From the NCBI GenBank assembly GCA_025765615.1, contig JAIVFJ010000036.1, positions 1 to 64,000 of the forward strand: a stretch of DNA of 64,000 bases. The letters run 5' to 3'. This document shows positions 1-10,144 of this stretch, one piece after another; the first letter of the stretch is position 1; the number at the start of each line of letters is the position of its first letter. Origin of the DNA: Zopfochytrium polystomum (Eukaryota > Chytridiomycota > Chytridiomycetes > Chytridiales > Chytridiaceae). The notes below the pieces were generated by a model. It worked only from the letters and a program-made list of their open reading frames with translations. It was not told where the DNA came from and did no database searches. Made by a program: the position numbers and the translations under genes.

Positions 1-384
1 TGATAAACCACTTTAAGACGGCGTAGAGTATCTGTGGTTAATGCGGTGTTTTGGAGCTGGCTCGCTGAAGTGCTAGAGTGATCAAATTTGATGGATCTTT
101 CTGACCTTTTTCTGTTTTCCACTCTATCTAGAGTGTGGGTGAAGAGCTTTTGCGTTGCTGATGCCTTGGCTCCGTCACGCGCTGCGTCCCAGCGAAGCGA
201 AAGCTAGGTCACTTCTCGGGATGGTCAATGTGGGAATTTGCTGCTCAGCGCTTCTCTCCTCGACAGAGTAAATACAAGTTGAAACGTGCTGTATTGGAAC
301 GTCACATAATTATCCGTACAAAACAACTCCCCTCTCAAACCATACACCACGTTCCCACACCGCCCTCCTGGATTTCTATATCCG
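1..384. other. intergenic, nothing recognised
   Basis: Mixed-composition DNA with no convincing open frame, repeat or RNA. It lies downstream of the stop codon of the minus-strand gene that follows, so part of it is probably that gene's 3' untranslated region. Confidence 0.5.
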
Positions 385-1326
385 CTACTCGAGCTCTGGC
401 GTCGGTGAACCAGAAAACGGTGAGCCTCGAAAGGACACGGGAGACTTGAGTTCCGGAGGAGCGGCAGTTGAGCCCCCGCAGAGCGCCTCGATGCTCAACA
501 CACTCGACCTCGTTCGCAACGCCGCGGGCACACGGTCGATCCCCTTGGAAACCTTCGTCGCCTCCTTAATCTTCCTCTCGAAACCATGCTCAACAGCCAC
601 CTGCGGCGGAGGCGGCGGGGGTGCCACATATTTGCTCGGGTCGAAGGTCCAGCGCCTTGACCGGTCTCCACGATGCCGCGACTCGGAGCAAGGGAAGCCG
701 GATCCGGCCGTGCTAGGACGGTGGATGCGGATAGGCCCGCCACCGTGGCCAGGCTCGAAGTGAGTGTTACTGCGCGAGCGGCTGCAGTTGTTGGTGTAGG
801 GGTGGGAGTAGGTGGCGGAAGCGCGGAGGCTGGAGGTTGGGGGGCGGGTGTAGGGTGTGGGGCTGCGGGAGGGGGAAGGCGAAGTGGAGGCCCTTGTGGG
901 AGGGGGTGTTGGTGTGTCGGGGGTGGGCTCGGACTTGATCGGAGTTGGACTCGACGTTGGGGTCGGGTGCGCTTGCGACTGCAGAGTCTGGTGGGGTGGA
1001 AGGATAGTGGCTCGGTCTTGCACGCGGTGTGGTGCGAGATAGGGTGGCGGCGGGGACGTCGACGTGGTTGCAGAAGGCGACAGCAGCGGTTGTAGCTGGA
1101 TTAATTGGCCAGAATGGCGGGCGAAGATCGGGAACAACAGCTGCTGCGCAATGAGCCGGAACGCTGCCGCGGGGTCGTTCTGCAACGACTGGTTGGCAGG
1201 CATGGCGATTTGAAAGACGACGTTGACCACCTGGGCTGTTTGACTTTGACCCACCGGCACCGCGGCTGGAGGCGGAGGTTGTTGTTGCGGCTGGGTGGTG
1301 GGGAGTGGACGGAGCCCTGCTTGCAT
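385..1326 (-). CDS. hypothetical Pro/Ser/Thr-rich protein (3' exon)
   Basis: An open frame of 313 codons rich in Pro, Ser and Thr, with many TP and SP dipeptides (possible phosphorylation sites) and a PPPPPP run near residue 235. Residues about 30-85 are the only part that looks folded (hydrophobic stretch FQIAMPANQSLQNDPAAAF and following). No family is recognised. The frame stays open upstream of the first ATG through two AG acceptor-like sites (near 1344 and 1363), so this may be the last exon of a longer gene with its start somewhere in 1394-2000. The basis is length and codon-like composition only; overlapping frames on the other strand are also open because of GC bias, so coding status is not certain. 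Confidence 0.4.
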   Translation of the reverse strand: MQAGLRPLPTTQPQQQPPPPAAVPVGQSQTAQVVNVVFQIAMPANQSLQNDPAAAFRLIAQQLLFPIFARHSGQLIQLQPLLSPSATTSTSPPPPYLAPHRVQDRATILPPHQTLQSQAHPTPTSSPTPIKSEPTPDTPTPPPTRASTSPSPSRSPTPYTRPPTSSLRASATYSHPYTNNCSRSRSNTHFEPGHGGGPIRIHRPSTAGSGFPCSESRHRGDRSRRWTFDPSKYVAPPPPPPQVAVEHGFERKIKEATKVSKGIDRVPAALRTRSSVLSIEALCGGSTAAPPELKSPVSFRGSPFSGSPTPELE

Positions 1327-2490
1327 GTCGTGCCTGCTGTTGAAGATAGTTGATCGGCAGCGTTTACTAAAAATCTTTCTCTTATATTTATTTTCAACAA
1401 ATAAATAGTTTTCTCCAACTCACCACAGGCTGAGCACCGCTACAGCTTGTTTCTGTTGCTGTCGGTGTCTGCGTGTCTGCCGTTGGCCAGCAGCAACGTT
1501 CCGTGTGTGTGTGAGGGCGGATCCGCAAACCAACCGAAGCGGGTGCGGAAGAAGACACACACCACGGAATCAATGGAAATGTGCTCCGCCAACAACTACC
1601 AAACCACACCACACACACGCCAAACACCACAGAAGGAAATACCCGGAATGCGAAGACGCCAGGCTGAGCCACCATCGAAGCCGTATTTCCTGCGTTAGAA
1701 TCCGTATGGGAGACGGCCTTTCCAGCCCGAGACGGCCTTGTCGCCAAGTCGGCGCTGCAGTTGATACAGTTCCTTGTCTCCGCACCAGTAGCAGTACCGG
1801 ATACGGCCTTACCGGAAATCCCTTCTCCCGGACTTTGGCGAAACAATTGGGGGTTTCTGGGCGACAAGAAGGACAGTGGACGTTCACCTTGACGTTGACG
1901 GGTCAATTTCGGAGGCAGCACCAGCAGCAGCTGCTAGGGGAGGTCGCCAAGGCCAATGCGGGGGGGCGGAGCCCGTGCGGCGACGCGAGGTCTGTTTTTC
2001 GGATGCAGGGCCAAGCATTCTAATTTTGCTTCCTTCAGGTTAAAATTAGCGACGTCGATTTTCTGTCGGCAACCGAGCCTGTTGCAGTCTCTCCTCCGCC
2101 ACACAACACCAACGTAAGCAAACGCAACAATGATAATTATAACGCAAACACCGAAACGCGAGATTTTTTTTTTTTTTTTTTTTTTTTTTTGTCTTCACTA
2201 TCATCCCTGGGTCCGCCCACAGCCGGCTTTTTAAAAGGCTGGGCTAATTATTGCTTCTTAGTTTTTCTGTTTCTTTTTTTCCGCTTTTTTTTTTTCTTTC
2301 TTCTTTTTTTCTTTTTTCTCCCCCCCGTGTTTCCGCCCCTGATCGCCGTTGGGAGCCGGCAGGTACCGCTGACGCGGAAGAATTGGACATGCTTTATCGG
2401 AAAGAGGAGGCAGCGCCAAAAACTGCTGGAGAAGAGCGACCGCAAGTGCTCCGCCAACAAAGCAATCCCATGGGCGGCAAGTTATGGCTT
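1327..2490. other. low-complexity intergenic stretch
   Basis: Holds a 27-nt T run (2164-2190) followed by a T-rich, pyrimidine-biased block to about 2330. A 175-codon minus-strand frame (1394-1921) overlaps but shows no recognisable protein features; it could contain a 5' exon of the gene at 385-1326. No RNA gene seen. Confidence 0.4.
2164..2190. repeat. poly(T) tract
   Basis: A run of 27 consecutive T residues. Similar 20-30 nt A/T homopolymers recur through the window between genes (for example 10178-10199, 12018-12045, 37305-37330). Confidence 0.9.
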
Positions 2491-2604
2491 CTATTGATCG
2501 TTGCTGCAAAAAAAAAAAAGGGGGAGGCGGGCTCTTTTTTGACTGAGACATAGGTCAGTGACACCCGAGCCCATTTCGTACGCAAGCTCCACCACAATCA
2601 AGTC

Positions 2605-3320
2605 CGCTATCAATGAGGACGAGAAGCGACTACTCTGGAAAATAGGTTTACTTACTGATAGAAAATCGGGGCAAACAAATTTTAAGAGGGACGTTTCCAC
2701 CATCTCACAGGTCAAACAAAGCAACCGATCATCGCGCTCAACAACTGCCTGGACAAAGTCTTCGCGCTCAGCTTCTCCGGCCTCTCGCAGCGCCGCTCTC
2801 GCGACGGAGTGCTGCATCAGCTCGCCGCCGTACCCCGGCAAAACGAGCCCCGAGTCCGCAAGCAGGACGTCCAGCGGGATCTTTGGAAGGTCGTCCGCGC
2901 GGATTTCGGCAGTTGGGCTCGTCGTTGTTGTCAAGTACGTCAGTCCCAGCGAGAGCGCAATGACCTGTTCCTAGCCACCGTCCTCCCTCAGCTCCGCGAG
3001 GCTGGATTGACGGAAATCCGGAATCAGCATGCGCCGGCCCCAGGTGTAAAGAAGTCTCACGACGAGCCCAAGGTGAAGCAGTCGAGGCGCAGTTCAAACC
3101 GCGCCGCGGCGCCTGCAGCAAACGACGGTGGCAGCTTGCGCCAGAGAGGATCGGTGTCCCACGGTCCGCATGAATGTGGCACGCAAAACTGGACTGTCGG
3201 GGCCCGCTGGTGGAGGTGACAATGGAGCATGGCCAGCCAGAGCGGAGAGGTCTGGGACTGCCAGGCGCGACAGGAAGTCAGCTATTATGGTGTCGGGTAG
3301 AGACGGCGTTGCTGCTGTCG
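2605..3320 (-). pseudogene. decayed F-box-like protein gene
   Basis: Reading the minus strand from 3320 downwards gives protein-like text broken across all three frames: an F-box-like start (LPDTIIADFLSRLAVPDLSAL), then after a frame change a segment with VQFCVPHSCGPWDTDPLWRK, then VRLLYTWGRRMLIPDFRQSS, a stop, and a last open piece of about 140 residues (to about 2605). At least three frame changes or stops interrupt it and no consistent GT-AG introns remove them, so I call it a pseudogene. The F-box-like N-terminus matches the style of the intact F-box/ankyrin gene at 53871-55733, but no ankyrin repeats are visible here. Sequencing indels are an alternative explanation. Confidence 0.5.
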
Positions 3321-3477
3321 CCGATGCAAATCAATGTCGACCAGTGAAAGCACGTTTTTCAGTTGCTACACGCAGAATCTTTCCTCTTTTATTTTGCTTG
3401 CTAAATAAACGCCAGAGGCTCAGCCGCCGCACGTCTGGCTATTACGGTGTCGGGTATAGACGGCGTTGCTGCTGTCG
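3281..3477. repeat. 117-bp gene-tail insertion flanked by 40-bp direct repeats
   Basis: Positions 3281-3320 and 3438-3477 are 40-bp direct repeats that differ at only two positions. Between them, 3321-3437 (117 bp) is a near-identical copy of 3971-4088, which is the last 11 codons, the stop and about 80 bp of 3' flank of the conserved gene at 4052-5932. The 40-bp repeat contains the start of the F-box-like frame of the neighbouring pseudogene (minus-strand SIPDT/SLPDT), so the insertion lies at the 5' end of that decayed gene. Confidence 0.85.
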
Positions 3478-3530
3478 GCGGATGGGCCGCTGCCGTCGTC
3501 GATCGTGAAGGAAGTGGGAAAGAGGGCTCA

Positions 3531-4051
3531 GCTATCGAACAATTCTGTGAAAGGGGCGTGTCCAGCCGTTGAGTTCATGGAGTTGAAAATAATGATCGTG
3601 TGTGAAAGCGACGAGCACTGGATAGCAAAACATTAAAATCGCATCCACCTCATTTGCGTTCATTTCTTCAGCAGGAAAGAATACTGAACAATGAGAACTT
3701 CCACCACGCGTTGCGTTATAACTGAACTGTGTGCTCAAAAGGTCTAACAGTAAAGGTAGTTCGGAGCCAGCTATAAAGGCTGATAACTCAGGGGGTCGCG
3801 TCGCTTACTGGTCAAGTTTATTGGAGTAAGCGTTAGTCAGCTGAGGTCGGCACAACATTCGCGAATGATGACAAGGGAGTAGGAGCCAATTTACTCGGTG
3901 AGGAAACTCCTAAATTTATGGCCAGGGTCAAAACAAAATGAAGACGAAAGCATTGCAAGCAGCAGCGATCGCCGATGCAAATCAATGTCGACCAGTGAAA
4001 GCACGTTTTTCAGTTGCTACACGCAGAATCTTTCCTTTTTTATTTTGCTTG
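3531..4051. other. intergenic; 3' flank of the conserved gene
   Basis: No coding features seen. 3969-4051 is the downstream flank of the gene ending at 4052 and is the source (or sister) of the copy at 3319-3437. Confidence 0.5.
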
Positions 4052-5932
4052 CTAAATAAACGCCAGAGGCTCAGCCGCCGCACGTCTGACCGTGCCCGTC
4101 GCACCCGGTCCCTTAAACTTGTCCCCTTCGACTATCCGCACGTCCGCCGGCGGCACCACCCCGCGCTCGTCGTTGCGCGTCGAGTGCGCCGCGTACCACA
4201 CCGTGACCCTGCTCGTGACCAGCCTGAAAAACTGGCGAAACACCTTTTCGCGGACCGGCAGCGCCTCGTGCGGCGTGCGGTCCGTCAGCCACACGAGCTC
4301 CTGCGCCGTAAGGGTCATTCCGCCCCGCGGTTTCGACCCCGCCATCGCCGCCGGGTGCGGCGCCTCGCACTTTGCCGCTGGGTTACACCGCAGCACGTCA
4401 GGGTGTTGCTGCATCGGGTCGTCCGGGTCGTCGGGCGGCGCACCGGGGATTGGCAGGGACGCGAGAGGGGCGGGGGCGCCGCGGTTTAGCAGGCTGCGCA
4501 AGTGCTCGACGCTTCCGTGCGGGCCGACGACGCCGCACGGGTCGCGGAGGACGCAGTCCCAGACGCGGCAGGATCCGGAGACGTTGGAGGCCTGGAAGAG
4601 TCCGCCCTGTATGTTGAGGATGTCTGGGCCTGAACCCAAAAGCACCGATGAGTGTAACGATGAAACAACGAAAGTTGGTTGCGACAAAACGACGAATTCT
4701 CTCTTACCAACTCCCACTCCCCACAATCGCTCTTGCTTGAGTTCTATTGACTGCCGGTCGCCGCCGCCACTGTCTGCGGCACCCGTCTCCAAAGCGTCGC
4801 AGTGCGCCTCGATGTGCAGGCCCGGCCGGCGTTGCGTCTCGTCTGGCTCGACCCATCGTTCGTCAACGGTGAGATAGCCAACCTTGCCAACTTCCTCGCG
4901 GCAGTGCAGCAGGCAGAGGTCGATGACGCCCGAGTAGCGGCGGCACTTTAGCGGCAGGCTGCAGTAGTGGCCCATCTCGATAGGGAGCATGTTGACGTGA
5001 AAGGGTTCGAGCAGCTCGGGGTCCAGAGCCTCTGTTAAGAGTGCGTGTAGTCGGCATTCTTGCTCTGCTGCCGTCAGGCGCGACAGCCATCTCGGGCAAG
5101 CTGGTGAGGGCGACGATCCTTCCGACCTCGCCATATCCTCCTCTTCCTCCCTCACCCTCTGCCTCGATCGTTCTTTCGCCCTCTCCACAGCGCGCTCCCA
5201 GCCACGCCGCGAGAGCCGGCCGACAGTATGCAGCACGTACTCCTCAAAGAATGCCCACTGCGCCGCAGATTCGCGGCGAATTCGAGCGGCGCGCTCCGCG
5301 CGGCCCTCAGCCCACCAGTCCCTGTCCCACCGGGTTTCAAAGTCGCAGCAACACCGAGGCTTATGCGGTGCGCTGTCACTGCAGCAAGTGCGGGGTACGA
5401 TGCCTCGAGCGATCGGTGGGTCGGCGGGCTGCAAGCCCCACACGAGCGGGGGCGGAAGGAGAGGCGGCAGTTCTTCGGTGCCATCTTGGCGGTCATCACC
5501 GTCATCTTCATCGTCATCATCGTCGCCGTCATAGTCGAAGTCTTCGAAGCGGGTACGACCACCATTACCGAGGTAACGAATGTCGCGGCCGAGACCCGGA
5601 AAGCAGCCGTGTAGCGTCCAGTCGAGAAACGGCAAAAGGTTCCTGACGCGGTGGGTTCGAATGACGAGGGCGAGGGAATCGTAGTCCCGGCGCAGGATGC
5701 GGAGCGGACTTGTGCGGCTGAGAAAGACGCCGAAGAGCAGCGCCTCGACGACGGGGTCACCACCTCTGCCTCCATTGGCGCTACCGGCGGTGCTTTTTGG
5801 AAACCGTTCGTCGTGGCGAAGGTGCGTTCTTTTCTGCAGCTGCTGTTTCCGTGTCTTCTTCGTGCGAGGTTGTCGATGGCTGCGTGCATCGACGCCTTGG
5901 GCGCTGGTGCTTGTACTTGAATTTCGCTGCAT
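4052..5932 (-). CDS. conserved protein of unknown function
   Basis: A single frame of 626 codons that contains one clear 78-bp intron (4630-4707: GTAAGAG donor, TTCAG acceptor). Because 78 is divisible by three the frame reads through; splicing removes 26 residues, giving about 600. The N-terminal third is basic and low-complexity with an Asp run (DGDDDDDEDDGDD). The C-terminal 330 residues look like a compact conserved domain, with segments I recall from predicted proteins of fungi and algae without a name: RRPGLHIEAH, GGLFQASNVSGSCRVWDC, WLTDRTPHEALPV and FFRLVTSRVTVWYAAHST. The spaced His/Asp/His and Arg residues could fit a 2-oxoglutarate/Fe(II)-oxygenase-like beta-barrel, but that is speculation. 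Its 3' tail has been duplicated twice nearby (3321-3437 and about 7640-7795). Confidence 0.75.
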   Translation of the reverse strand: MQRNSSTSTSAQGVDARSHRQPRTKKTRKQQLQKRTHLRHDERFPKSTAGSANGGRGGDPVVEALLFGVFLSRTSPLRILRRDYDSLALVIRTHRVRNLLPFLDWTLHGCFPGLGRDIRYLGNGGRTRFEDFDYDGDDDDDEDDGDDRQDGTEELPPLLPPPLVWGLQPADPPIARGIVPRTCCSDSAPHKPRCCCDFETRWDRDWWAEGRAERAARIRRESAAQWAFFEEYVLHTVGRLSRRGWERAVERAKERSRQRVREEEEDMARSEGSSPSPACPRWLSRLTAAEQECRLHALLTEALDPELLEPFHVNMLPIEMGHYCSLPLKCRRYSGVIDLCLLHCREEVGKVGYLTVDERWVEPDETQRRPGLHIEAHCDALETGAADSGGGDRQSIELKQERLWGVGVGKREFVVLSQPTFVVSSLHSSVLLGSGPDILNIQGGLFQASNVSGSCRVWDCVLRDPCGVVGPHGSVEHLRSLLNRGAPAPLASLPIPGAPPDDPDDPMQQHPDVLRCNPAAKCEAPHPAAMAGSKPRGGMTLTAQELVWLTDRTPHEALPVREKVFRQFFRLVTSRVTVWYAAHSTRNDERGVVPPADVRIVEGDKFKGPGATGTVRRAAAEPLAFI

Positions 5933-6428
5933 CGCAAGGCCAACGTCGTCGTTGGAGCGGATTTAGACGATGGGGTGGCTGCTCGCGCTTTGCAGTTTCG
6001 CGATCAAGGTTGTTTGCGGCGGGAGTTGCCGTTGCACCAAGAAAGCAGAATTGCGCGTGCTGGGGTGGTCGGTCGAGGCGGGTGGCGGAGTCGCTGACAC
6101 TCCCCACTGAACCACCTGCCAACACCTTTAGGGCTTCATTATAAATAAATATCCAAGGGTTGGGTCACAACACAAGACGCCAGCCATGCGACACTTCAAC
6201 CCAAACAATGGCTTGTTGCGGCAGTGGTTCAGCCTGTCTCCTGCCCAATGGCGATGGCGGCCAGTGAGTGAAGCGAGACTTGCTCTTCCTTTTTTTTTTT
6301 TTAATTATTCCACGCAGCAGGAGCTGCGTGATGGGAAGAGTGTAATGCCACGCAGGACTGGCAGGAAGCCAAGAACCTTGACAGAACCACGTGACTTGCT
6401 GTTCCTCTTCCGGGTCAATCAAATTATT
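5933..6428. other. intergenic between divergent units
   Basis: Separates the start of the minus-strand conserved gene (5932) from the plus-strand ankyrin pseudogene. Presumably carries the promoter of the former. One 12-nt T run (about 6291-6302); no other element seen. Confidence 0.4.
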
Positions 6429-7307
6429 ATGATGGCTCCAACGAGTTCGCCCTCGCCCTCACCCTCACCCTTGCACTCGCCCGCCCCGCCACCACCGCCG
6501 CCCCCGTCGCCTCTTTCCCAATCCACCATCTGCCGGACGAGATAGTCTACCGCATCGGCCTTTTCATCGCCTTCCCGACCCGGCCTGCGGCCCGCGATGA
6601 AGGCGTCCGCACAAAACGGGCACCTCGCGGTCGTCATCCAGGTGCTGCTGGCGCACGGCGCGACCGCAATTTTCAGCATGGCGCTGCAGAGCGCGGCCGC
6701 AAATGGGGCACGTCGACGTCGTGCGGGCGATATTAGAGTCGGGGCGTTGGTCCCCGAGCGATCGCATTGGAGCGCAAGGTTTCGCGGTGCGGAGCGGCGG
6801 GGCAAAACAGCGATTTCAAGCTCCTCCCCGACTGCGACGAACCGAAAAAGTCTGGTGCCTGGCGCGCGTCGCTACGCGGCATCGGCAGGCAGCCTCGACA
6901 TGGTGACGTTCTGTCTGGAACGCGGCGCAGGTCGCCATCAACCGAGAAAGCCCTCGGCCACGCGATCAGCGCAAGCCGTGTTCCGATCGTGGAAGCCTTG
7001 CTGGACGCATCGGTGCCGGTTTTCAAAAAGGCACGTCGAGTTGTGCACCGAGGCGTGCCTGTATCACCCGTCGAGCGCCGGTGCTTTGACATCCTGAACC
7101 TGCTCTTAACCTGCGGCGCCGATCCTATGGCGGCTGGACAGACCTTCGTGACTGCCCTTGGTCGCAACCCTAATTAAGGTGTAGACAAAGGGGAGTCACT
7201 TTGAGGTCGTCGAGCTCCTCCTGGAAACCGGCATCGGAGGTCCCGAGCTGTTTTGCAAAGTGGCTTTGGAGGCAGCAGCGAAACGTGGACGAGTTGACAC
7301 GGGTTGA
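6429..7307 (+). pseudogene. frameshifted F-box/ankyrin-repeat gene
   Basis: Plus-strand translation yields F-box and ankyrin text spread over three frames: a Ser/Pro-rich start, LPDEIVYRIGLFIAFP (F-box-like), NGHLAVVIQVLLAHGA, then GHVDVVRAILESGRW in another frame, AGSLDMVTFCLERGA, then VPIVEALLDASVPVF, CFDILNLLLTCGADPM and a final FEVVELLLETGIG before the stop at 7305-7307. Each is a good match to the ankyrin helix pair consensus (G-x-x-x-V-V-x-x-L-L-x-x-G). At least four frame changes and one internal stop separate them without plausible introns. It resembles the intact F-box/ankyrin protein at 53871-55733 in layout. Assembly indels could account for some breaks. Confidence 0.65.
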
Positions 7308-7639
7308 GTATGGAAAGAGAAGTGGAGGTAGCTGCGAGCGTGGCAACAGCCATTGTCAAAGCACTGCTCAGATCGAGATTCCCTTCTCTGGAGCTTCTTT
7401 GAGTAACCCAGGTGGTTTTGCGGTGCATGTTATCTGGACAATTTCTTTTTGTCATGAACTAACTTTCGGGCAAGCCAGTTGCCATTCTCGATGTACATGT
7501 ATTTGGTGCCGCCTAAGATTCTGATTCTCTCTATCTCACCGCGATGCTTCCGTCAGTCCAGAATGAGAAATCTGAGCGTATCTCTTATGTTCATTGGGCA
7601 AAACCGTCGAGCTTCTCCAGCGGAGCCCCAATATGGAAG

Positions 7640-7795
7640 AGGAACTGGTATTCGGCGGACTCGACGCGCGCAACGACGCGAACGTGGGTCGGTGCCCCCG
7701 TCGTGCGTGCGGATCTTCGGGGGGACAAGTTTGAGGGACCGGGTGCGACGGGCGCGGTCAGACGTGCGGCGGCCGAGCCTCCGGAGTTTATTTAG
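7640..7795 (+). pseudogene. inverted partial copy of the 3' end of the conserved gene at 4052-5932
   Basis: Translating plus-strand 7640-7795 gives WYSADSTRATTR, then GDKFEGPGATGAVRRAAAEP and a stop. This aligns with the C-terminus of the minus-strand conserved protein (VWYAAHSTRNDER, then GDKFKGPGATGTVRRAAAEP). Only about the last 50 codons are present, and similarity stops just after the stop codon. The copy is on the opposite strand to its parent, so it is an inverted, truncated duplicate with no visible upstream domain. Confidence 0.75.
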
Positions 7796-7799
7796 CAAA

Positions 7800-8298
7800 G
7801 GAGGAGGAGGAGGAGCAGGCTTTGTCGTAATATCTCTTTATTCGGCGGGCGAATGAAGGAACCGCATACAAAAACCAATAAACAATGGTCTTGAAAACTT
7901 CCAAAATGGGCCTTATTGCCATCATTTTAGGCATTCGACGTTGCGAATCCATCAAATCTTCCCCAGACGGAATTTTACCATACATGTATATCAGCAGCCC
8001 GAAATTGTTCTTAAGGTGTCCGGAATAGGTCGCGAGCCGTGACGTAATGAGGGTTACATCTTCGAATCTTTGAACGCATACGTATGGAACGCCGATATTC
8101 ACCGAATCTCTTCCTGCGACAAAATTTCACTGCCACTGCCTCTGAGATTTACTTGGACTAAGAAGTCTAAAAGACATCGCTGCTGCGCAAGCGAAACAGC
8201 CACATTGGCTTCGGTTTTACCAAAAGGTGGTTGAAGGTGTAGGAACTGGGGCAAAATCCGAAAATTAATTTTCTGATGTCTTATTAGGTCCGTCAGAC
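7800..8298 (-). pseudogene. remnant of an unrecognised coding sequence
   Basis: On the minus strand one frame reads SLTDLIRHQKINFRILPQ and onwards to LSQEEIR, then a single-base shift continues as NIGVPYVCVQRFEDVTL, LATYSGHLKNNFGLLIYMYG and ILEVFKTIVYWFLYAVP. The length and amino-acid balance suggest a former protein, with one frame break at about 8110. I do not recognise the family. Its upstream half is duplicated in the tandem copy at 8300-8576, which has decayed further. It could instead be part of an unidentified mobile element. Confidence 0.4.
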
Positions 8299-8576
8299 TT
8301 TAAGTGTCCGGAATAGGTCGCGAGCCCTGACGTAATGAGGGTTGCAGCTTCGAATCATCTGTGAACCCATACGTATGGAACGCCGATATTCACTGAATCT
8401 CTTCCTGCGGCAAAATTTCACTGCCTCTGAGATTTACTTGGATAAAGAAGTCTAAAAGACATCGCTGCCGCAAGCTAAACAGCCACGTTGACTTTGGTTT
8501 TACGAAAAGGTCATTGAAGGTGTAGGAACTGGTGCAAATCCGGAAATTTTTCTGATGTATTATTAAGTCCGTCAGA
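8011..8576. repeat. diverged tandem duplication, two units of about 285 bp
   Basis: Unit 1 (8011-8298) and unit 2 (8300-8576) are direct copies that differ by scattered substitutions and small indels. Both begin at a TGTCCGGAATAGGTCGCGAG stretch and end at TCCGTCAGA. The minus-strand frame in unit 1 is broken by an extra indel and stops in unit 2. Base composition is more AT-rich than the surrounding coding DNA. Confidence 0.9.
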
Positions 8577-8881
8577 AGGTCTCATTGCGTATTGAAGGTT
8601 CACGCTACACGACACCTTCATTGCTACCTGACGCCGATGAAGGACCTGACACCGGAGAAGGAATCCTCCACCGGACCAAGCGTGGACTAGGGAATTTTTC
8701 ATAAATATGAACAGTTAGTCATTCAATAAATAACCAATAACAATTACAACCACAATGACACAACCAGTAGAATGTCGCGATCGCTGTATTTGAACGAGCA
8801 ACGTAGCCACACGAACAAATAATCATCGAGTAAAGCAAAACCGCACTGATCCAACCAGCCATCCTTTCACCTTCCGCCCAA

Positions 8882-10144
8882 TCACTCCTGGACCCTAACA
8901 ACATACTTGAACCCCGAGACCTTCCCTTCCATCTGCAGCTTCTGCGCCGCCACAATCCCCGCCAGCCCACCCTCCGCGACAGTCAGCTTTTGCGTCCTGT
9001 ACTTGCCCTCCTCTACGAGCGCGACAAACGCCTTCCAAAACTCCTTCGCCAAGTCCGGGAACACCCACGACGAGCCCCAGGCCTGCGCATACCGCCTGTT
9101 TGGGGCGTCGCCGGCTTTGAGCGCGGCGTCAAAGTCTGCGGTGGAGTTGGAGGCGACGAGGACGAGGGTGGCGGGGAGGGTGGGGGAGAGGGTGGAGAAG
9201 AGGGTTTCCGGGGAGGCGGCGCCGGCGGTGTCGATGGCGTGGGTGAGGGGGTTGGCGGCGGTGAGGGCGAGGATGTCGGCGACGACGGTCGGGGAGCGGT
9301 AGTCGAAGGTGTGCGAGGCGCCGAGGGATTTGAGGTGGTCGTGGTGGGCGGGGCTGGCGGTGGTGATGACGGTGAAGCCGGCGCGGCGGGCGAGTTGGAT
9401 GGCTGCGCGGCGAGTAAGTAACATTGAAGGATTGCCCAACCAAATTCATTACCGGCATGGCCGACGGCGGTAGCGCCGCCCCAGACGAGCAAGAACGTTC
9501 CGTCGACGGCAGGTTCGCCGGCCCACCACTTGGGCGCCTTCAGGTGCACAAACAGCGAAACGGCGGCTGTAATACCAGCGACACCGAATGTAGCGCCCTT
9601 TGGAAGGAATTGAAGCAAAGCAAAGCGTGAGATCCCATCGCAAGCCACTGGGAAGCCCAATCTCCAACCTCCTCACCTCGTCAAACGATACCTTGTCCGG
9701 TAGCGGGTACACGAACGCCTCGTTGAGGACGGCAAACTCCTGGAAGGACGAGGTGCGGCGATCGCCGACTTTTCCTTGGAAGAACACGCGATCTCCGGGC
9801 TTGTGCGAAGTGACTTTGGCGCCGACGGCCTCGATGACGCCGGCGCCGTCAGAGCCAAAGACTTGCGGGTAGGCCTCGGCGGGAACGAAGACGCCGTACT
9901 TGACGATCTTCCAGTCGACGGGGTTGACTTTTTTTTAAGAGTGTGCATATTTGGGGTTCTCAGGATGGATCGGAGCCAGTCTCAAACACTTACGCCCGGC
10001 GCTGAGGACTTTGACGACGACCTCATTGTCGGCAAGGGTTGCCGGGGAGTGAGGGAAGTCGCGCACGACCTGGTCGCCTCGGATGGCCTCTGCGACGAGG
10101 GCCTTGTTGGCTGTGGGGATGGAGGCGGTGGAGGCAGCTGACAT
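8882..10144 (-). CDS. MDR-superfamily zinc-less alcohol dehydrogenase / enoyl reductase-like
   Basis: Four exons join in frame: 9994-10144, 9677-9927, 9453-9597 and 8882-9402, giving about 355 residues, a usual length for the family. The GroES-like N-terminal domain shows [12 protein letters not shown] and [16 protein letters not shown]; the NADPH-binding domain carries the glycine-rich [11 protein letters not shown] followed by [13 protein letters not shown]. The catalytic-zinc Cys and the structural-zinc four-Cys loop are absent, which fits the quinone-oxidoreductase/trans-enoyl-reductase branch rather than classical ADHs. Likely a cytosolic NADPH-dependent reductase of unknown substrate. 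All introns are GT-AG (66, 79 and 50 bp). No secondary-metabolite genes adjoin it, so there is no support for a biosynthetic cluster role. Confidence 0.88.

Noticed and set aside
3532..3738. 68-codon minus-strand frame as a small gene
   Set aside because: No domain, no conserved features, and located beside the insertion site of a decayed gene.
8882..9660. Plus-strand and alternate-frame Gly- or Pro-rich frames over the oxidoreductase
   Set aside because: They are shadows of the GC-rich minus-strand coding frame, which has clear MDR motifs and introns.
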